Origin: Rhynchopus sp. YZ270_cl-10
Lineage: Eukaryota; Euglenozoa; Diplonemea; Diplonemida; Diplonemidae
Assembly (NCBI GenBank): GCA_964035575.1
Contig: OZ037849.1
Location: 372,001 to 436,000, forward strand
Length of the DNA stretch: 64,000 bases
Direction: 5' to 3'
Under the pieces are notes generated by a model. The model made no database searches. It had not been told where the DNA came from and saw only the letters and a program-made list of their open reading frames with translations. Each line of letters begins with the position of its first letter. Position 1 is the first letter of the stretch. This document shows positions 1 to 12,813 of this stretch, piece after piece. The translations under genes were made by a program, and so were the position numbers.

Positions 1-3000
1 AACGCGTTGAAACGGCCGCGTTGAAACGGCCGCGTTGAAACGAACGCGTTGAAACGAACGCGTTGAAACGGACGCGTTGAAACGGACGCGTTGAAACGGA
101 CGCGTTGAAACGGACGCGTTGAAACGAACGCGTTGAAACGGACGCGTTGAAACGAACGCGTTGAAACGGACGCGTTGAAACGAACGCGTTGAAACGGACG
201 CGTTGAAACGGACGCGTTGAAACGAACGCGTTGAAACGGCCGCGTTGAAACGAACGCGTTGAAACGAACGCGTTGAAACGGACGCGTTGAAACGGACGCG
301 TTGAAACGGCCGCGTTGAAACGAACGCGTTGAAACGAACGCGTTGAAACGAACGCGTTGAAACGGACGCGTTGAAACGGACGCGTTGAAACGAACGCGTT
401 GAAACGGCCGCGTTGAAACGAACGCGTTGAAACGGACGCGTCGAAACGAACGCGTTGAAACGGACGCGTTGAAACGAACGCGTTGAAACGAACGCGTCGA
501 AACGGACGCGTTGAAACGAACGCGTTGAAACGGCCGCGTTGAAACGAACGCGTTGAAACGGACGCGTTGAAAAGAACGCGTTTCAACGTACGCGATGAAA
601 CGAACGCGTTGAAACGGACGCGTTGAAACGGACGCGTTGAAACGGACGCGTTGTAACGGACGCGTTGAAACGAACGCGTTGAAACGGACGCGTTGAAAAG
701 AACGCGTTTCAACGTACGCGATGAAACGAACGCGTTGAAACGGACGCGTTGAAACGGACGCGTTGAAACGGACGCGTTGAAACGAACGCGTTGAAACGGA
801 CGCGTTGAAAAGAACGCGTTTCAACGTACGCGATGAAAAGAACGCGTTTCAACGTACGCGATGAAACGAACGCGTTGAAACGGACGCGTTGAAACGGACG
901 CGTTGAAACGAACGCGTTGAAACGGACGCGTTGAAAAGAACGCGTTTCAACGTACGCGATGAAACGAACGCGTTGAAACGGACGCGTTGAAACGGACGCG
1001 TTGAAACGAACGCGTTGAAACGGACGCGTTGAAACGAACGCGTTGAAACGAACGCGTCGAAACGGACGCGTTGAAACGGACGCGTTGAAACGAACGCGTT
1101 GAAACGGCCGCGTTGAAACGAACGCGTTGAAACGAACGCGTTGAAACGAACGCGTTGAAACCAACGCGTTAAAACGGACGCGTTGAAACGAACGCGTCGA
1201 AACGGACGCGTTGAAACGAACTCGTTGAAACGGACGCGTTGAAACGAACGCGTTGAAACGGACGCGTTGAAACGAACGCGTCGAAACGGACGCGTTGAAA
1301 CGAACGCGTTGAAACGGACGCGTTGAAACGAACGCGTTGAAACGGACGAGTTGAAACGGACGAGTTGAAACGAACGCGTTGAAACGGACGAGTTGAAACG
1401 GACGAGTTGAAACGAACGCGTTGAAACGGACGCGTTGAAACGAACGCGTTAAAACGGACGCGTTGAAACGAACGCGTTGAAACGAACGCGTTGAAACGGC
1501 CGCGTTGAAACGAACGCGTTGAAACGGACGCGTTGAAACGAACGCGTTGAAACGAACGCGTTGAAACGGACGCGTTGAAACGAACGCGTTGAAACGAACG
1601 CGTCGAAACGGACGCGTTGAAACGGACGCGTTGAAACGAACGCGTTGAAACGGCCGCGTTGAAACGAACGCGTTGAAACGAACGCGTTGAAACGAACGCG
1701 TTGAAACCAACGCGTTAAAACGGACGCGTTGAAACGAACGCGTCGAAACGGACGCGTTGAAACGAACGCGTTGAAACGGACGCGTTGAAACGAACGCGTT
1801 GAAACGAACGCGTCGAAACGGACGCGTTGAAACGAACGCGTTGAAACGGACGAGTTGAAACGGACGCGTTGAAACGGACGCGTTGAAACCAACGCCTCGA
1901 AACGGACGCGTTGAAACGGACGCGTAGAAACGAACGCGTTGAAACGAACGCGTTGAAACGGACGAGTTGAAACGAACGCGTTGAAACGGACGCGTTGAAA
2001 CGGACACGTTGAACCGGACGCGTTGAAACGAACGCGTTGAAACGAACGCGTTGAAACGGACGAGTTGAAACGAACGCGTTGAAACGGACGCGTTGAAACG
2101 GACACGTTGAAACGGACGCGTTGAAACGGACGCGTTGAAACGAACGCGTTGAAACGGACGCGTTGAAACGAACGCGTTGAAACGAACGCGTTGAAACGAA
2201 CGCGTTGAAACGGACGCGTTGAAACGGACACGTTGAACCGGACGCGTTGAAACGAACGCGTTGAAACGGACGCGTTGAAACGGACGCGTTGAAACGGACG
2301 CGTTGAAACGGACGCGTTGAAACGGACGCGTTGAAACGGACGCGTTGAAACGAACGCGTTGAAACGAACGCGTTGAAACGGCCGCGTTGAAACGAACGCG
2401 TTGAAACGGACGCGTTGAAACGGACGCGTTGAAACGAACGCGTTGAAACGAACGCGTTGAAACGAACGCGTCGAAACGGACGCGTTGAAACGAACGCGTT
2501 GAAACGAACGCGTTGAAACGGCCGCCTTTAAACGGACGCGTTGAAACGAACGCGTTGAAACGGACGCGTTGAAACGAACGCGTTGAAACGAACGCGTCGA
2601 AACGGACGCGTTGAAACGAACGCGTTGAAACGGACGAGTTGAAACGGACGCGTTGAAACGGACGCGTTGAAACGAACGCGTTGAAACGAACGCGTCGAAA
2701 CGGACGCGTTGAAACGAACGCGTTGAAACGGCCGCCTTTAAACGGACGCGTTGAAACCAACGCCTCGAAACGGACGCGTTGAAACGGACGCGTAGAAACG
2801 AACGCGTTGAAACGAACGCGTTGAAACGGACGAGTTGAAACGAACGCGTTGAAACGGACGCGTTGAAACGGACGCGTTGAAACGAACGCGTTGAAACGGC
2901 CGCGTTGAAACGAACGCGTTGAAACGGACGCGTTGAAACGGACGCGTTGAAACGAACGCGTTGAAACGAACGCGTCGAAACGGACGCGTTGAAACGAACG

Positions 3001-6000
3001 CGTTGAAACGAACGCGTTGAAACGGCCGCCTTTAAACGGACGCGTTGAAACGAACGCGTTGAAACGGCCGCCTTTAAACGGACTCGTTAAATCGAACGCG
3101 TTGAAACGGCCGCCTTTAAACGGACGCGTTGAAACGAACGCGTTGAAACGAACGCGTTGAAACGAACGCGTCGAAACGGACGCGTTGAAACGAACGCGTT
3201 GAAACGAACGCCTTTAAATGGACGCGTTGAAACGAACGCGTTGAAACGAACGCGTCGAAACGGACGCGTTGAAACGAACGCGTTGAAACGAACGCGTCGA
3301 AACGGACGCGTTGAAACGAACGCGTTGAAACGGACGAGTTGAAACGGACGCGTTGAAACGGACGCGTTGAAACGAACGCTTTGAAACGAACGCGTTGAAA
3401 CGAACGCGTCGAAACGGACGCGTTGAAACGAACGCGTTGAAACGAACGCGTTGAAACGGCCGCCTTTAAACGGACGCGTTGAAACGAACGCGTTGAAACG
3501 GCCACCTTTAAACGGACGCGTTGAAACGAACGCGTTGAAACGGCCGCCTTTAAACGGACGCGTTGAAACGGACGCGTTGAAACGGACGCGTTGAAAAGAA
3601 CGCGTTTCAACGTACGCGATGAAACGAACGCGTTGAAACGGACGCGTTGAAACGAACGCGTTGAAACGGACGCGTTGAAACGAACGCGTTGAAACGAACG
3701 CGTTGAAACGGACGCGTTGAAACGAACGCGTTGAAACGGCCGCGTTGAAACGAACGCGTTGAAACGAACGCGTTGAAACGGACGCGTTGAAACGAACGCG
3801 TTGAAACGAACGAGTTGAAACGGACGCGTTGAAACGAACGCGTTGAAACGAACGAGTTGAAACGGCCGCGTTCAAACGAACGCGTTGAAACGAACGCGTT
3901 GAAACGGACGCGTTGAAACGAACGCGTTGAAACGAACGAGTTGAAACGGACGCGTTGAAACGAACGAGTTGAAACGAACGAGTTGAAACGGCCGCGTTCA
4001 AACGAACGCGTCGAAACGGACGCGTTGAAACGAACGCGTTGAAACGAACGCGTCGAAACGGACGCGTTGACACGAACGCGTTGAAACGGACGAGTTGAAA
4101 CGAACGCGTTGAAACGGACGCGTTGAAACGGACGCGTTGAAACGAACGCGTTGAAACGGACGCGTTGAAACGGACGCGTTGAAACGAACGCGTCGAAACG
4201 GACGCGTTGAAACGAACGCGTTGAAACGAACGCGTTGAAACGGACGAGTTGAAACGGACGCGTTGAAACGAACGCGTTGAAACGGACGCGTTGAAACGGA
4301 CGCGTTGAAACGAACGCGTTGAAACGGACGCGTTGAAACGGACGCGTTGAAACGAACGCGTTGAAACGGACGCGTTGAAACGGACGCGTTGAAACGAACG
4401 CGTTGAAACGAACGCGTTGAAACGGACGCGTTGAAACGAACGCGTTGAAACGGCCGCCTTTAAACGGACGCGTTGAAACGAACGCGTTGAAACGAACGCG
4501 TTGAAACGAACGCGTTGAAACGGACGCGTTGAAACGAACGCGTTGAAACGGCCGCCTTTAAACGGACGCGTTGAAACGAACGCGTTGAAACGAACGCCTT
4601 TAAACGGACGCGTTGAAACGAACGCGTTGAAACGAACGCGTCGAAACGGACGCGTTGAAACGAACGCGTTGAAACGAACGCGTCGAAACGGACGCGTTGA
4701 AACGGACGAGTTGAAACGGACGCGTTGAAACGGACGCGTTGAAACGAACGCGTCGAAACGGACGCGTTGAAACGAACGCGTTGAAACGGCCGCCTTTAAA
4801 CGGACGCGTTGAAACGAACGCGTTGAAACGAACGCGTCGAAACGGACGAGTTGAAACGGACGCGTTGAAACGGACGCGTTGAAACGGACGCGTTGAAAAG
4901 AACGCGTTTCAACGTACGCGATGAAACGAACGCGTTGAAACGGACGCGTTGAAACGAACGCGTTCAAACGAACGCGTTGAAACGGACGCGTTGAAACGAA
5001 CGCGTTGAAACGGACGCGTTGAAACGGACGCGTTGAAACGGACGCGTTGAAACGGACGCGTTGAAACGAACGCGTTGAAACGGACGCGTTGAAACGGACG
5101 CGTTGAAACGGACGCGTTGAAACGGACGCGTTGAAACGGACGCGTTGAAACGGACGCGTTGAAACGGACGCGTTGAAACGGCCGCGTTGAAACGAACGCG
5201 TTGAAACGAACGCGTTGAAACGGACGCGTTGAAACGGACGCGTTGAAACGAACGCGTCGAAACGGACGCGTTGAAACGGACGCGTTGAAACGAACGCGTT
5301 GAAACGGACGCGTTGAAACGGACACGTTGAACCGGACGCGTTGAAAGGAACGCGTTGAAACGGACGCGTTGAAACGGACGCGTTGAAACGAACGCGTCGA
5401 AACGGACGCGTTGAAACGAACGCGTTGAAACGAACGCGTTGAAACGGACGAGTTGAAACGAACGCGTTGAAACGGACGCGTTGAAACGGACACGTTGAAC
5501 CGGACGCGTTGAAACGAACGCGTTGAAACGAACGCGTTGAAACGGACGAGTTGAAACGAACGCGTTGAAACGGACGCGTTGAAACGGACACGTTGAAACG
5601 GACGCGTTGAAACGGACGCGTTGAAACGAACGCGTTGAAACGGACGCGTTGAAACGAACGCGTTGAAACGAACGCGTTGAAACGAACGCGTTGAAACGGA
5701 CGCGTTGAAACGGACACGTTGAACCGGACGCGTTGAAACGAACGCGTTGAAACGGACGCGTTGAAACGGACGCGTTGAAACGGACGCGTTGAAACGGACG
5801 CGTTGAAACGGACGCGTTGAAACGGACGCGTTGAAACGAACGCGTTGAAACGAACGCGTTGAAACGGCCGCGTTGAAACGAACGCGTTGAAACGGACGCG
5901 TTGAAACGGACGCGTTGAAACGAACGCGTTGAAACGAACGCGTTGAAACGAACGCGTCGAAACGGACGCGTTGAAACGAACGAGTTGAAACGAACGCGTT

Positions 6001-9000
6001 GAAACGGCCGCCTTTAAACGGACGCGTTGAAACGAACGCGTTGAAACGGCCGCCTTTAAACGGACGCGTTGAAACGAACGCGTTGAAACGAACGCGTTGA
6101 AACGGACGCGTTGAAACGGACACGTTGAACCGGACGCGTTGAAACGAACGCGTTGAAACGGACGCGTTGAAACGGACGCGTTGAAACGGACGCGTTGAAA
6201 CGGACGCGTTGAAACGGACGCGTTGAAACGGACGCGTTGAAACGAACGCGTTGAAACGAACGCGTTGAAACGGCCGCGTTGAAACGAACGCGTTGAAACG
6301 GACGCGTTGAAACGGACGCGTTGAAACGAACGCGTTGAAACGAACGCGTTGAAACGAACGCGTCGAAACGGACGCGTTGAAACGAACGCGTTGAAACGAA
6401 CGCGTTGAAACGGCCGCCTTTAAACGGACGCGTTGAAACGAACGCGTTGAAACGGCCGCCTTTAAACGGACTCGTTAAAACGAACGCGTTGAAACGGCCG
6501 CCTTTAAACGGACGCGTTGAAACGAACGCGTTGAAACGAACGCGTCGAAACGGACGCGTTGAAACGAACGCGTTGAAACGAACGCCTTTAAATGGACGCG
6601 TTGAAACGAACGCGTTGAAACGAACGCGTCGAAACGGACGCGTTGAAACGAACGCGTTGAAACGAACGCGTCGAAACGGACGCGTTGAAACGAACGCGTT
6701 GAAACGGACGAGTTGAAACGGACGCGTTGAAACGGACGCGTTGAAACGAACGCTTTGAAACGAACGCGTTGAAACGAACGCGTCGAAACAGACGCGTTGA
6801 AACGAACGCGTTGAAACGAACGCGTTGAAACGGCCGCCTTTAAACGGACGCGTTGAAACGAACGCGTTGAAACGGCCACCTTTAAACGGACGCGTTGAAA
6901 CGAACGCGTTGAAACGAACGCGTTGAAACGGCCGCCTTTAAACGGACGCGTTGAAACGAACGCGTTGAAACGGACGCGTTGAAAAGAACGCGTTGAAACG
7001 GACGCGTTGAAACGGACGCGTTGAAAAGAACGCGTTGAAACGGACGCGTTGAAAAGAACGCGTTGAAACGGCCACCTTTAAACGGACGCGTTGAAACGGA
7101 CGCGTTGAAACGGACGCGTTGAAAAGAACGCGTTGAAACGGACGCGTTGAAAAGAACGCGTTGAAACGAACGCGTTGAAACGGCCGCCTTTAAACGGACG
7201 CGTTGAAACGAACGCGATGAAACGAACGCGTTGAAACGGACGCGTTGAAACGAACGCGTTGAAACGGACGCGTTGAAACGAACGCGTTGAAACGAACGCG
7301 TTGAAACGGACGCGTTGAAACGAACGCGTTGAAACGGCCGCGTTGAAACGAACGCGTTGAAACGAACGCGTTGAAACGGACGCGTTGAAACGAACGCGTT
7401 GAAACGAACGAGTTGAAACGGACGCGTTGAAACGAACGCGTTGAAACGGCCGCGTTCAAACGAACGCGTCGAAACGGACGCGTTGAAACGAACGCGTTGA
7501 AACGAACGCGTCGAAACGGACGCGTTGACACGAACGCGTTGAAACGGACGAGTTGAAACGAACGCGTTGAAACGGACGCGTTGAAACGGACGCGTTGAAA
7601 CGAACGCGTTGAAACGGACGCGTTGAAACGGACGCGTTGAAACGAACGCGTCGAAACGGACGCGTTGAAACGAACGCGTTGAAACGAACGCGTTGAAACG
7701 GACGAGTTGAAACGGACGCGTTGAAACGAACGCGTTGAAACGGACGCGTTGAAACGGACGCGTTGAAACGAACGCGTTGAAACGGACGCGTTGAAACGGA
7801 CGCGTTGAAACGAACGCGTTGAAACGGACGCGTTGAAACGGACGCGTTGAAACGAACGCGTTGAAACGAACGCGTTGAAACGGACGCGTTGAAACGAACG
7901 CGTTGAAACGGCCGCCTTTAAACGGACGCGTTGAAACGAACGCGTTGAAACGGCCGCCTTTAAACGGACGCGTTGAAACGAACGCGTTGAAACGAACGCC
8001 TTTAAACGGACGCGTTGAAACGGACGCGTTGAAACGAACGCGTTGAAACGGACGCGTTGAAACGGACGCGTTGAAACGAACGCGTTGAAACGAACGCGTT
8101 GAAACGAACGCGTTGAAACGGACGCGTTGAAACGAACGCGTTGAAACGGCCGCCTTTAAACGGACGCGTTGAAACGAACGCGTTGAAACGGCCGCCTTTA
8201 AACGGACGCGTTGAAACGAACGCGTTGAAACGAACGCCTTTAAACGGACGCGTTGAAACGAACGCGTTGAAACGAACGCGTCGAAACGGACGCGTTGAAA
8301 CGAACGCGTTGAAACGGACGAGTTGAAACGAACGCGTTGAAACGAACGCGTTGAAACGGACGCGTTGAAACGAACGCGTTGAAACGAACGCGTCGAAACG
8401 GACGCGTTGAAACGGACGAGTTGAAACGGCCGCCTTTAAACGGACGCGTTGAAACGAACGCGTTGAAACGGACGCGTTGAAACGTACGCGATGAAACGAA
8501 CGCGTTGAAACGGACGCGTTGAAACGAACGCGTTGAAACGGACGCGTTGAAACGAACGCGTTGAAACGAACGCGTTGAAACGGACGCGTTGAAACGAACG
8601 CGTTGAAACGAACGCGTTGAAACGGCCGCGTTGAAACGAACGCGTTGAAACGAACGCGTTCAAACGAACGCGTCGAAACGGACGCGTTGAAACGAACGCG
8701 TTGAAACGAACGCGTCGAAACGGACGCGTTGAAACGAACGCGTTGAAACGGACGAGTTGAAACGAACGCGTTGAAACGGACGCGTTGAAACGGACGCGTT
8801 GAAACGAACACGTTGAAACGGACGCGTTGAAACGAACGCGTTGAAACGAACGCGTTGAAACGAACGCGTCGAAACGGACGCGTTGAAGCGAACGCGTTGA
8901 AACGGACGAGTTGAAACGGACGCGTTGAAACGGACGCGTTGAAACGGACGCGTTGAAACGGACGCGTTGAAAAGAACGCGTTTCAACGTACGCGATGAAA

Positions 9001-12000
9001 CGAACGCGTTGAAACGGACACGTTGAAACGGACGCGTTGAAACGGACGCGTCGAAACGGACGCGTTGAAACGAACGCGTTGAAACGGACGCGTTGAAACG
9101 GACGCGTTGAAACGGACGCGTTGAAACGGACGCGTTGAAACGAACGCGTTGAAACGGACGCGTTGAAACGGACGCGTTGAAACGGACGCGTTGAAACGGA
9201 CGCGTTGAAACGGACGCGTTGAAACGGACGCGTTGAAACGAACGCGTTGAAACGAACGCGTTGAAACGGACGCGTAGAAACGGACGCGTTGAAACGAACG
9301 CGTTGAAACGAACGCGTTGAAACGGACGAGTTGAAACGAACGCGTTGAAACGGACGCGTTGAAACGGACACGTTGAACCGGACGCGTTGAAACGAACGCG
9401 TTGAAACGGACGCGTTGAAACGAACTCGTTGAAACGGACGCGTTGAAACGAACGCGTTGAAACGAACGCGTTGAAACGAACGCGTTGAAACGGACGCGTT
9501 GAAACGGACACGTTGAACCGGACGCGTTGAAACGAACGCGTTGAAACGGACGCGTTGAAACGGACGCGTTGAAACGAACGCCTCGAAACGGACGCGTTGA
9601 AACGAACGCGTTGAAACGAACGCGTTGAAACGAACGCGTTGAAACGGACGCGTTGAAACGAACGCGTTGAAACGAACGCCTCGAAACGGACGCGTTGAAA
9701 CGAACGCGTTGAAACGGACGCGTTGAAACGGACGCGTTGAAACGAACGCGTTGAAACGGACGCGTTGAAACGAACGCGTTGAAACGAACGCGTTGAAACG
9801 GACGCGTAGAAACGGACGCGTTGAAAGGAACGCGTTGAAACGAACGCGTTGAAACGGACGCGTTGAAACGGACGCGTTGAAACGGACGCGTTGAAACGAA
9901 CGCGTTGAAACGGACTCGTTGAAACGGACGCGTCGAAACGGACGCGTTGAAACGGACGCGTTGAAACGAACGCGTTGAAACGAACGCGTTGAAACGAACG
10001 CGTTAAAACGGACGCGTTGAAACGAACGCGTCGAAACGGCCGCCTTTAAACGGACGCGTTGAAACGGACGCGTCGAAACGGACGCGTTGAAACGAACGCG
10101 TTGAAACGGCCGCCTTTAAACGGACGCGTTGAAACGGACGCGTCGAAACGGACGCGTTGAAACGAACGCGTTGAAACGAACGCGTTGAAACGGACGCGTT
10201 GAAACGGACGCGTTGAAACGAACGCGTCGAAACGGACGCGTTGAAACGAACTCGTTGAAACGAACGCGTCGAAACGGACGCGTTGAAACGAACGCGTTGA
10301 AACGAACGCGTTGAAACGGACGCGTTGAAACGGACGCGTTGAAACGGACGCGTTGAAACGAACGCGTTGAAACGGACGCGTTGAAACGGACGCGTTGAAA
10401 CGGACGCGTTGAAACGAACGCGTTGAAACGGACGCGTTGAAACGAACGCGTTGAAACGGACGCGTTGAAACGGACGCGTTGAAACGGACGCGTTGAAACG
10501 AACGCGTTGAAACGAACGCGTTGAAACGAACGCGTTAAAACGGACGCGTTGAAACGAACGCGTCGAAACGGACGCGTTGAAACGAACGCGTTGAAACGAA
10601 CGCGTTGAAACGGACGCGTTGAAACGGACGCGTTGAAACGAACGCGTCGAAACGGACGCGTTGAAACGAACTCGTTGAAACGAACGCGTCGAAACGGACG
10701 CGTTGAAACGAACGCGTTGAAACGAACGCGTTGAAACGAACGCGTTGAAACGGACGCGTTGAAACGGACGCGTTGAAACGGACGCGTTGAAACGAACGCG
10801 TTGAAACGGCCGCGTTGAAACGAACGCGTTGAAACGAACGCGTTGAAACGAACGCGTCGAAACGGACGCGTTGAAACGGACGCGTTGAAACGAACGCGTT
10901 GAAACGAACGCGTTGAAACGAACGCGTTAAAACGGACGCGTTGAAACGAACGCGTTGAAACGAACGCGTTGAAACGAACGCGTTGAAACGAACGCGTCGA
11001 AACGGACGCGTTGAAACGGACGCGTTGAAACGGACGCGTTGAAAAGAACGCGTTTCAACGTACGCGATGAAACGAACGCGTTGAAACGAACGCGTTGAAA
11101 CGGCCGCGTTGAAACGAACGCGTTGAAACGGACGCGTTGAAACGGACGCGTTGAAACGGACGCGTTGAAACGGACGCGTTGAAACGGACGAGTTGAAACG
11201 GCCGCGTTGAAACGAACGCGTTGAAACGAACGCGTTGAAACGGACGCGTTGAAACAGACGCGTCGAAACGGACGCGTTGAAACGGACGCGTAGAAACGGA
11301 CGCGTTGAAACGGACGCGTTGAAACGAACGCGTTGAAACGAACGCGTTGAAACGGACGCGTAGAAACGGACGCGTTGAAACGGACACGTTGAAACGGACG
11401 CGTTGAAACGAACGCGTTGAAACGGACGCGTTGAAACGAACGCGTTGAAACGAACGCGTTGAAACGGACGCGTTGAAACGAACGCGTTGAAACGGACGCG
11501 TTGAAACGAACGCCTCGAAACGGACGCGTTGAAACGAACGCGTTGAAACGAACGCGTTGAAACGGACGCGTTGAAACGAACGCGTTGAAACGAACGCGTT
11601 GAAACGGACGCGTTGAAACGAACGCCTCGAAACGGACGCGTTGAAACGAACGCGTTGAAACGAACGCCTCGAAACGGACGCGTTGAAACGAACGCGTTGA
11701 AACGGACGCGTTGAAACGAACGCGTTGAAACGGACGCGTTGAAACGAACGCGTTGAAACGAACGCGTTGAAACGGACGCGTCGAAACGGACGCGTCGAAA
11801 CGGACGCGTTGAAAGGAACGCGTTGAAACGGACGCGTTGAAACGGACGCGTTGAACCGAACGAGTCGAAACGGACGCGTTCAAACGGACGCGTTGAAACG
11901 GACGCGTTGAAACGAACGCGTTGAAACGAACGCGTTGAAACGGACGCGTTGAACCGAACGAGTCGAAACGGACGCGTTCAAACGGACGCGTTGAAACGGA

Positions 12001-12320
12001 CGCGTTGAAACGAACGCGTTGAAACGGACGCGTTGCAACGGATGCTTCTAAACGGACGCGTTGAAACGGGTGCGTTGAAACGGACGCGTTGAAACGGACG
12101 CGTTGAAACGGACGCGTTGAAACGAACGCGTTGAAACGGACGTGACGAAACGTACGCGACGAAACGGACGCGTTGAAACGGACGCGTTGAAACGAACGCG
12201 TTGAAACGGGTGCGTTGAAACGGACGCGTTGAAACGGACGCGTTTAAACGGACGCGTTGCAACGGACGTGTTGAAACGGACGCGTTGAAACGAATGCGTT
12301 GAAACGGACGCGTTGAAACG
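1..12320. repeat. 14-bp minisatellite/satellite array, about 880 units
   Basis: The sequence is an almost uninterrupted tandem array of the unit GTTGAAACGRACGC, with the palindrome ACGCGT in nearly every unit and about three CpG per unit. Recurrent variants include units with GCCGCCTTTAAACG, GACGAGTTG, GACGCGTCG, GACACGTTGAACCG and GCGTTAAAACG. The array is already running at base 1, so its true length is unknown. It frays at 12,030-12,320, and a stray degenerate unit lies at about 12,440-12,457. Because 14 is not a multiple of 3, long minus-strand reading frames with a 14-residue period appear by chance; I do not call them genes. A subtelomeric or centromeric location is plausible but unproven. 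Confidence 0.97.
1990..7100. repeat. Higher-order repeat inside the satellite, period about 3.4 kb
   Basis: Rare unit variants recur in the same order at near-constant spacing. GACACGTTGAACCGG at 2003 and 2227 matches copies at 5489 and 5713, both offset 3486 bp (249 units). GACTCGTTAA at 3081 matches 6469, offset 3388 bp (242 units). GGCCACCTTTAAACGG at about 3501 matches about 6875, offset 3374 bp (241 units). The drift in offset means single units were gained or lost after a segmental duplication of several kilobases. Confidence 0.85.
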
Positions 12321-12324
12321 ACGA

Positions 12325-12342
12325 GTAGACTTCTGAGTCTAC
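12325..12342. other. Perfect hairpin at the satellite edge
   Basis: GTAGACT and AGTCTAC form a perfect 7-bp stem around a 4-nt loop, immediately after the last satellite unit. It marks the array boundary; its function is unknown. Confidence 0.5.
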
Positions 12343-12345
12343 CAT

Positions 12346-12813
12346 GAAATGTTTTCATCTAGTTTCTATTACCCCTTTTTTAAGGACTATTCAGGTGCTA
12401 CGCTTATTTGTTTCAATACTTGGGGAATAAGGTTGCTTTTGGATGCGTTGAATCGGCCACCTTGGTGATGATCTGTGTAACTAAGTAACAATGAGGGCAT
12501 AGGGGCGTTTTATTTTGTCTGCCATGTGACTCATTTTTGTTTGACACCTGTTTGTATTCTCGACTAGACTACGCCTAATGTGTCCACCACATATTATGCA
12601 TGTGGCCCATATGCTGCACCACGTATGTGGTTATGTGTGTTTTTTTGGAAGGTGTCCCCCTCGTTACCTGTCCCCCTCTATTCTCCACTCTTATATTTGT
12701 GAAGGTGGTTCTGACTCCTTTGTCTGGTTTTCTTTCCTACCTTGTCACAGAACCTTCACTTCTTGTTACGAACAGGCGTACACTCGCACTTTTTACCTTT
12801 TATTTTAGTAGAT
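12346..12813. other. Spacer between satellite and first gene
   Basis: Unique sequence with no convincing gene. It holds one degenerate satellite unit at about 12,440-12,457. A pyrimidine tract ending in TTTTATTTTAG just before the acyltransferase ATG could be a splice acceptor for a 5'UTR intron. Confidence 0.6.

Noticed and set aside
709-11883. Long minus-strand frames with a 14-residue repeat in the satellite
   Set aside because: They follow directly from a stop-poor 14-bp unit read in all frames. They break wherever GCGTTAAAACG units occur, and have no flanking start, domain or unique sequence.
1-12320. CRISPR-like array
   Set aside because: There are no spacers: the 14-bp units abut one another and the host is eukaryotic.
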